Source: an uncultured Rhodospirillales bacterium
Lineage (GTDB): Bacteria > Pseudomonadota > Alphaproteobacteria > Acetobacterales > Acetobacteraceae
Assembly: GCA_903932545.1 (NCBI GenBank)
Contig: CAIZGT010000753.1
Location: 1-10,062 of the forward strand
Reading direction: 5' to 3'
DNA length: 10,062 nucleotides
Positions 6,771 to 10,062 of the stretch are shown in pieces. The position numbers and the translations under genes are program-made. The stretch's first letter is position 1; each line of letters starts with the position of its first letter. A model generated the notes under the pieces. The model was not told the DNA's origin. It did not search any database and saw nothing but the letters and a program-made list of their open reading frames with translations.

Positions 6771-8050
6771 GCAGAGATGAACTCGTTCCAACGCCGCGTG
6801 AGATAGCGATCCTCGTCCATCACCGAGTTCCACACGGCGATGCGGCCCATGCGCTCATCGAACGAGCCACCATCACGCGCGCGGCCGGGCTTTTCCATCA
6901 GCTTGCCGAATGGATCACGGATTTCTTCCGCAGCGGGTTTGCCGCCGTACCAGTAATCCCACTCCACTTGCGTGAGATACTTCTTAGCGTTCATCGGTTG
7001 GGCCGAATAATAGCCTTCTCGCGCGATCACTGCGCCCGCGAAGCCTGAGGTATACCAGTTGAGATACTCATACGCAGCATCAAGCTTGATGCCAGACAGA
7101 TGCTTCATGAAGCCCATCATGTAGCCCCATCCACGGTAGCCCTCATTCAGCGGTTGGAACACGCAAGGCAAGCCGCGCGTGCGGACCGCGGCCACAGCAG
7201 GCGACCACATCGACTGAATCACCACCTCGCCTGAAGCCATGAGGTTAACCGACTGATCAAACGAGCCCCAGAACGAACGGAACTGGCCGGATTTCTTGAT
7301 GTCGATCATGGTGTTGATCGTCTTGTCGATTTCCTCCTTCGTCATGTTCCCTTTGTTGGCGTATTTAAGGTCGCCTCGCGCTTCAAGCGCCATCGAGACA
7401 TCAATCACGCCAATCGTCGGGTTGTCCTGGAGCGCTGACCTGCCTTTGAAATCCGGGCTGATCAGATCAGCCCAACTGGTGATCGGCCGACCTGCCAAAT
7501 CCGGACGCACACCGAGCGTGTCGGCATTGGTGATGGAAGGAACACCGTTGAGGAACTCAGTCGGGCCGGGGGCTGCCTTACTGCCGCTCGCGTCAGTTGC
7601 ATAGAGCACCGTGTAAGGCGAAATACCCTGCAACGACGCCTTTCGGCCATCAGCATATTCGCTCTTGGTGAATAACGGCAGCGTTGAGTCCCAATTTTTG
7701 AACTTATCCACGGGGATAGTCTGCAAAATATTGCGGCCGATCAGGTATTTCATGTAGGCTAAACTTATATCGCCAATGTCGATATTCGCGGACTGCGTCA
7801 GATACCGATTGATCAAATCCGCGTTGTCTGACGGCTGCATCGTAACCTTGAAGCCGAGATCCTTGCTTGCCTGCTCACCAATCGAGGCGAGCACCGTTAC
7901 CGGCTGCCCGGCGTGGCGAATTTCGATGTCCTTGATGTTCTGTGCCCAGATCGTGGGAAACCCGGTAACGGCCCCAGACCCCGCCGCGAAGCCAGCGGCT
8001 CCGGCCAGCATCTTACGGCGTGTTAGACGTGACTGCTTAATGGTCGACAT
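6767..8050 (-). CDS. Tat-exported ABC substrate-binding protein (polyamine/PotD type)
   Basis: A 427-residue periplasmic binding protein and first gene of the ABC operon. The N-terminus carries a twin-arginine signal: TRRKML at 10-15, a hydrophobic stretch to about 33, and likely cleavage near IWA-QN (36-37). The mature part resembles COG0687-type proteins, with an early segment naming loops of the ligand cleft (SANIDIGDISLAYMKYL, about 87-103), PITSWADLISPDFKGR in the middle, and late aromatic-rich segments (SMWSP, GYRGWGYMMGF). It is somewhat longer than classical PotD. The start is secured by AAAGGAG 6 nt upstream; its stop overlaps the PotB-like start. The upstream 236-bp gap holds the likely operator pair. 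Context (amide- and ureide-processing enzymes) suggests a small nitrogen compound as ligand, which may not be a polyamine. The family call is sound; the ligand is inferred only. Confidence 0.92.
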   Translation of the reverse strand: MSTIKQSRLTRRKMLAGAAGFAAGSGAVTGFPTIWAQNIKDIEIRHAGQPVTVLASIGEQASKDLGFKVTMQPSDNADLINRYLTQSANIDIGDISLAYMKYLIGRNILQTIPVDKFKNWDSTLPLFTKSEYADGRKASLQGISPYTVLYATDASGSKAAPGPTEFLNGVPSITNADTLGVRPDLAGRPITSWADLISPDFKGRSALQDNPTIGVIDVSMALEARGDLKYANKGNMTKEEIDKTINTMIDIKKSGQFRSFWGSFDQSVNLMASGEVVIQSMWSPAVAAVRTRGLPCVFQPLNEGYRGWGYMMGFMKHLSGIKLDAAYEYLNWYTSGFAGAVIAREGYYSAQPMNAKKYLTQVEWDYWYGGKPAAEEIRDPFGKLMEKPGRARDGGSFDERMGRIAVWNSVMDEDRYLTRRWNEFISA

Positions 8051-8055
8051 GAAGC

Positions 8056-8068
8056 GCTCCTTTGATCA
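8056..8068 (-). repeat. Leader element shared with the family-5 binding-protein gene (copy 2)
   Basis: On the minus strand this reads TGATCAAAGGAGC and stands 5 nt before the ATG at 8050, identical in sequence and spacing to the element at 2332-2344. It contains the ribosome-binding site AAAGGAG. Confidence 0.85.
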
Positions 8069-8116
8069 GCCGAGATGTTCCAGGTGGTCCGCCGCAGATA
8101 TCCGCTCTTTCAAAAT

Positions 8117-8133
8117 TGCATATATATTGTGCA
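8117..8133. promoter_or_regulatory. Candidate operator site 2, in the AT-rich promoter zone of the ABC operon
   Basis: The 17 bases TGCATATATATTGTGCA have TGCA at both ends, 13 bp apart. This matches the core of the perfect palindrome at 8180-8196 in 13 of 17 positions (shared pattern TGCATAnnTnTTnTGCA). It overlaps the TATATATG stretch that is the most likely -10 area for leftward transcription; a TTGACC (8152-8157, minus strand) lies upstream but at poor spacing. A regulator bound here would sit on the promoter. Confidence 0.45.
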
Positions 8134-8173
8134 CTCGGCGTCACGATAAAAGGTCAACCAACAGATCGTCAAG

Positions 8174-8202
8174 AAATTCTGCATAAGTCTTATGCAGAAT
8201 TT
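8174..8202. promoter_or_regulatory. Perfect 29-bp palindrome, candidate operator site 1
   Basis: AAATTCTGCATAAG (8174-8187), one central base, then its exact reverse complement CTTATGCAGAATTT (8189-8202). A 14-bp perfect palindrome is far beyond chance in 236 bp. It lies between the RutA-like pair, whose transcript ends here, and the ABC operon start. It is AT-rich with a one-base centre and no free T-run, so it fits a binding site for a dimeric regulator better than a terminator, although a weak terminator for the hydrolase transcript is possible. Its centre is 63 bp from that of site 2. Confidence 0.65.
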
Positions 8203-8286
8203 TTGGCTTTGTGAAAGATTTTGATAATTATTAGTGTGTCTGCCCACCACTCACTCGAACAGTGATGAATTTTTAGGCGCGCAGCA

Positions 8287-8955
8287 TCAAATCAATGCAT
8301 ATGCTCGTTGCTGCAACACTTCTTCCACTTCCGCCAGCTTGAGCACATCGGCATATTTCAACGACATATCGTAAAGGCTGGCGAAATGCGGGCTCTCGTG
8401 TCTGTCCGCCACACACTCTTCCACGACGATGGTTCGGTAGCCGCGCGAAACGCTGTCCACCACCGTGGCCCGCACGCAACCCGAGGTGGAACCCCCGGTG
8501 ACGATCAGCGTATCCACCCGATGCCAGGTGAGCAGCGAGGCAAGGTTGGTTTCAAAAAATGCCGACGCCATGCGCTTGTGCATGATGATGTCACGCAACG
8601 GATCGATCTCCAGACGGTCATCCAGCTCTGCCCGCCGCGATCCGTGTTTGATATTCTGAAGTGAATCCGGCGTCTCCGACCGCGTGCCCCACACGCCGCA
8701 ATCCTCACCGGAAGCCAGATACGCAACATAGGTCCACACCACCGGCGAGCCGAGCTTGCGGCACAATGCCGCCAGCGTGTTGGTATGCTGCATCTGCAGC
8801 GGATCGGTTTCGTAGGCAGTGATGAATTCCCCCGGTAAAGTGTAGGCCTTTTGGGGATCTACGTTGACCAAAGCCACTTTTTCGCCGAACCCAAAACGCT
8901 TGCGCGGCTTGAGTTCGGCGTAGAGTTGGCGGGCCGATTTATCCGATAATTCCAT
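8287..8955 (-). CDS. Isochorismatase-fold cysteine hydrolase (N-carbamoylsarcosine amidohydrolase-like)
   Basis: A 222-residue cytoplasmic amidohydrolase of the isochorismatase/cysteine hydrolase family. The catalytic triad can be placed: Asp33 in LVNVDPQKAY, Lys127 in IMHKRMASAFFETNL, and nucleophile Cys160 in TGGSTSGCVRATVVD. The spacing agrees with the Asp51-Lys144-Cys177 triad I recall for Arthrobacter N-carbamoylsarcosine amidohydrolase, and the GGSTSGC stretch is closer to that branch than to E. coli RutB (GIATNVC). Members remove carbamoyl or amide groups, releasing ammonia and often CO2. The ATG overlaps the stop of the RutA-like gene by one base (TGATG) with no separate ribosome-binding site, so the two are coupled. 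This mirrors RutA-RutB, where the hydrolase acts on the ring-opened product. The exact substrate is unknown; a carbamoyl or ureido compound is the best guess. Confidence 0.9.
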   Translation of the reverse strand: MELSDKSARQLYAELKPRKRFGFGEKVALVNVDPQKAYTLPGEFITAYETDPLQMQHTNTLAALCRKLGSPVVWTYVAYLASGEDCGVWGTRSETPDSLQNIKHGSRRAELDDRLEIDPLRDIIMHKRMASAFFETNLASLLTWHRVDTLIVTGGSTSGCVRATVVDSVSRGYRTIVVEECVADRHESPHFASLYDMSLKYADVLKLAEVEEVLQQRAYALI

Positions 8956-10058
8956 CAGTCGGCCGCCGCCATCATGTTAAGTGCATCCGGCTGGCGGCTC
9001 TTCATCAGCGGCTGGATATATTGGCCAAACTGCTCCATGCCGATAACGAAGTCATCGAATGTGAGCAAAATGCCCTTCACACCCGGGGCCATCGCCACTT
9101 CATCAAGCATCCGCGCCACGCTTTCATATGATCCAATGAGCTTGAGCAGTCCCGTCGGGATCGGCTCGGCCTTTTGTTGATCAATCATCATGCCCACGGT
9201 GGAATTAACCGGGGCTTTGGTATCGGCCATCGCCTGTGCGCGCTGCCAAGCCAAAGCCTCGTGATCAACGCCTGCCTTGTAGTGATTCCACTTCGCCATC
9301 GCGAGGTCGTCGGTCACATCGGCAATCACCATCAGCAGGATGAACGCCCCCACATCGCGCCCGGTGGCCTCCGCCTGCTTCATCAACCGCGCAGCCGACG
9401 CCGCGGCCCGCTCTGGCTGATTCAAGCCACCTGCCCCGCAGAAGCAATAATCGGCATGCTCAGCCACAAAGCGCATACCGCGATCGCTCGACGCGGCACC
9501 GACGATTTCAATCGGCACCGATGGTTGTGGGGCGAGCCTGCAATCATCCATCTGAAAAAACTCGCCCTTGTGGTCCGAAACGCCGGTCTCCCACAACTCG
9601 CGCATAATCTTCACGTATTCGGTGCAATACTCATAACGCTTCTCGAAATGGGCCTCACCGGGCCAGATGCCCATCTGCTGATATTCCGTAGGCTGCCAAC
9701 CCGAGACGATATTCATCCCGAACCGGCCCGGCGCGATGCTGTCGATTGTCACCGCCATACGGGCGGTAAATGGCGGCGGCATGGTCAGCACCGCAACCGA
9801 GGCGAACAACTTGATTCTCTTTGTGATGGCGGCAAGGCCGGCCATCAGCGTAAAGGATTCAAGATTTTCGTCCCAATATCCGCTTGGCCCACCGAAGCCG
9901 CGCATCTTGATCATTGAGAGCGCGAAATCGAGACCGTACTGTTCGGCTTGTAATACAATTGTACGGTTGAGATCGAATGTCGGTTTGGTTTTTGGCGACG
10001 TGGTGGAAATCAGCCAACCGCGACTGCCGATGGGAATAAAAACGCCGATCTTTACCAT
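8955..10058 (-). CDS. rutA: RutA-like flavin-dependent monooxygenase (ring-opening amide oxygenase)
   Basis: A 367-residue luciferase-fold FMN monooxygenase. Long stretches agree with E. coli RutA as I remember it: KIGVFIPIGSRGWLIST near the start, FALSMIKMRGFGG (45-57), NLESFTLMAGLAA (65-77), GRFGMNIVSGW (111-121), YQQMGIWPG, and ARMLDEVAMAPGVKGILLTF towards the end. RutA opens the uracil ring by oxidative cleavage of the N3-C4 amide using a flavin peroxide and needs reduced FMN from a reductase (RutF). Asn116, matching the oxygen-pocket Asn of RutA, is kept; the pocket Thr appears as Ser87. The chosen ATG gives the same N-terminus as RutA, but the window ends 4 bp upstream, so the ribosome-binding site is unseen. 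It overlaps the cysteine hydrolase by one base. No rutC-rutG gene is visible, so the true substrate may be a different cyclic amide or ureide. Confidence 0.93.
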   Translation of the reverse strand: MVKIGVFIPIGSRGWLISTTSPKTKPTFDLNRTIVLQAEQYGLDFALSMIKMRGFGGPSGYWDENLESFTLMAGLAAITKRIKLFASVAVLTMPPPFTARMAVTIDSIAPGRFGMNIVSGWQPTEYQQMGIWPGEAHFEKRYEYCTEYVKIMRELWETGVSDHKGEFFQMDDCRLAPQPSVPIEIVGAASSDRGMRFVAEHADYCFCGAGGLNQPERAAASAARLMKQAEATGRDVGAFILLMVIADVTDDLAMAKWNHYKAGVDHEALAWQRAQAMADTKAPVNSTVGMMIDQQKAEPIPTGLLKLIGSYESVARMLDEVAMAPGVKGILLTFDDFVIGMEQFGQYIQPLMKSRQPDALNMMAAAD

Positions 10059-10062
10059 GCAA

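Larger units (their letters stand above)
8051..8286. promoter_or_regulatory. Regulatory gap between the hydrolase gene and the ABC operon
   Basis: This 236-bp stretch separates two same-strand transcription units and is clearly more AT-rich than the genes around it. It holds the two candidate operators, the ABC-operon leader, and a small TCACT-GTTCG-AGTGA hairpin (about 8249-8263) just after the hydrolase stop, without a T-run. No gene is supported in it. It suggests that the importer has its own regulated promoter and is not simply read through from the RutA-like pair. Confidence 0.55.

Noticed and set aside
6771..6833. A 21-residue N-terminal extension of the PotB-like permease from a GTG at 6833
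   Set aside because: It lies inside the binding-protein gene, has no ribosome-binding site and lacks membrane-protein character. The ATGA-overlap start at 6770 matches the pattern of the operon.
9174..9917. A 247-residue plus-strand open frame opposite the RutA-like gene
   Set aside because: It is antisense to a strongly recognised enzyme, rich in His, Arg and Pro as expected for a shadow frame, and has no family resemblance.
8287..10058. Calling the pair a standard rutAB pyrimidine operon
   Set aside because: The oxygenase fits RutA, but the hydrolase motif GGSTSGC differs from RutB and no rutC-G gene is visible, so the pathway name is not justified.

Overview
The window looks like part of a proteobacterial chromosome, most likely alphaproteobacterial. 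By eye the DNA is moderately GC-rich, genes are tightly packed with ATGA/TGATG-type overlaps, ribosome-binding sites are of the AAAGGAG type, and both periplasmic binding proteins carry twin-arginine signals. No RNA gene, CRISPR array, insertion sequence or other mobile element is visible.

Layout, left to right. (1) Positions 1-1949, minus strand: a three-gene operon of a small GatC/AtzG-like protein (71 aa), an amidase-signature hydrolase (473 aa, intact Lys80-Ser155-Ser179 triad) and an asparaginase-family protein that runs off the left edge. (2) 1950-2349: a 400-bp gap between divergent genes, with at most a doubtful 56-aa ORF and the leader of the next gene. (3) 2350-3927, plus strand: a lone Tat-exported family-5 (peptide/opine/nickel type) binding protein without permease or ATPase genes beside it. 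(4) 3928-4051: a convergent gap with two overlapping, mutually exclusive inverted repeats. (5) 4052-8050, minus strand: a complete polyamine-type (PotABCD-like) ABC importer, ordered binding protein, permease, permease, ATPase, all overlapping. (6) 8051-8286: a regulatory gap with a perfect 29-bp palindrome and a second related site whose centre lies 63 bp away. (7) 8287-10058, minus strand: an isochorismatase-fold cysteine hydrolase resembling N-carbamoylsarcosine amidohydrolase, preceded and overlapped by a flavin monooxygenase strongly resembling RutA, the pyrimidine ring-opening oxygenase.

Taken together this reads as a nitrogen-scavenging locus. Uptake of a small nitrogen compound would be by the ABC importer, possibly with the extra binding protein. 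The RutA-like enzyme would then oxidatively cleave a cyclic amide or ureide, the cysteine hydrolase would remove a carbamoyl or amide group, and the AtzGE-like amidase and the asparaginase-family enzyme would carry out further deamidation. The RutA-like/cysteine hydrolase pair parallels RutA-RutB, but the hydrolase is not a standard RutB and no rutC, rutD, rutE, rutF or rutG is visible. The asparaginase homologue has Ala where L-asparaginases have the Asp that binds the substrate amino group. The enzyme families are well supported. The substrate and the order of steps are inference.
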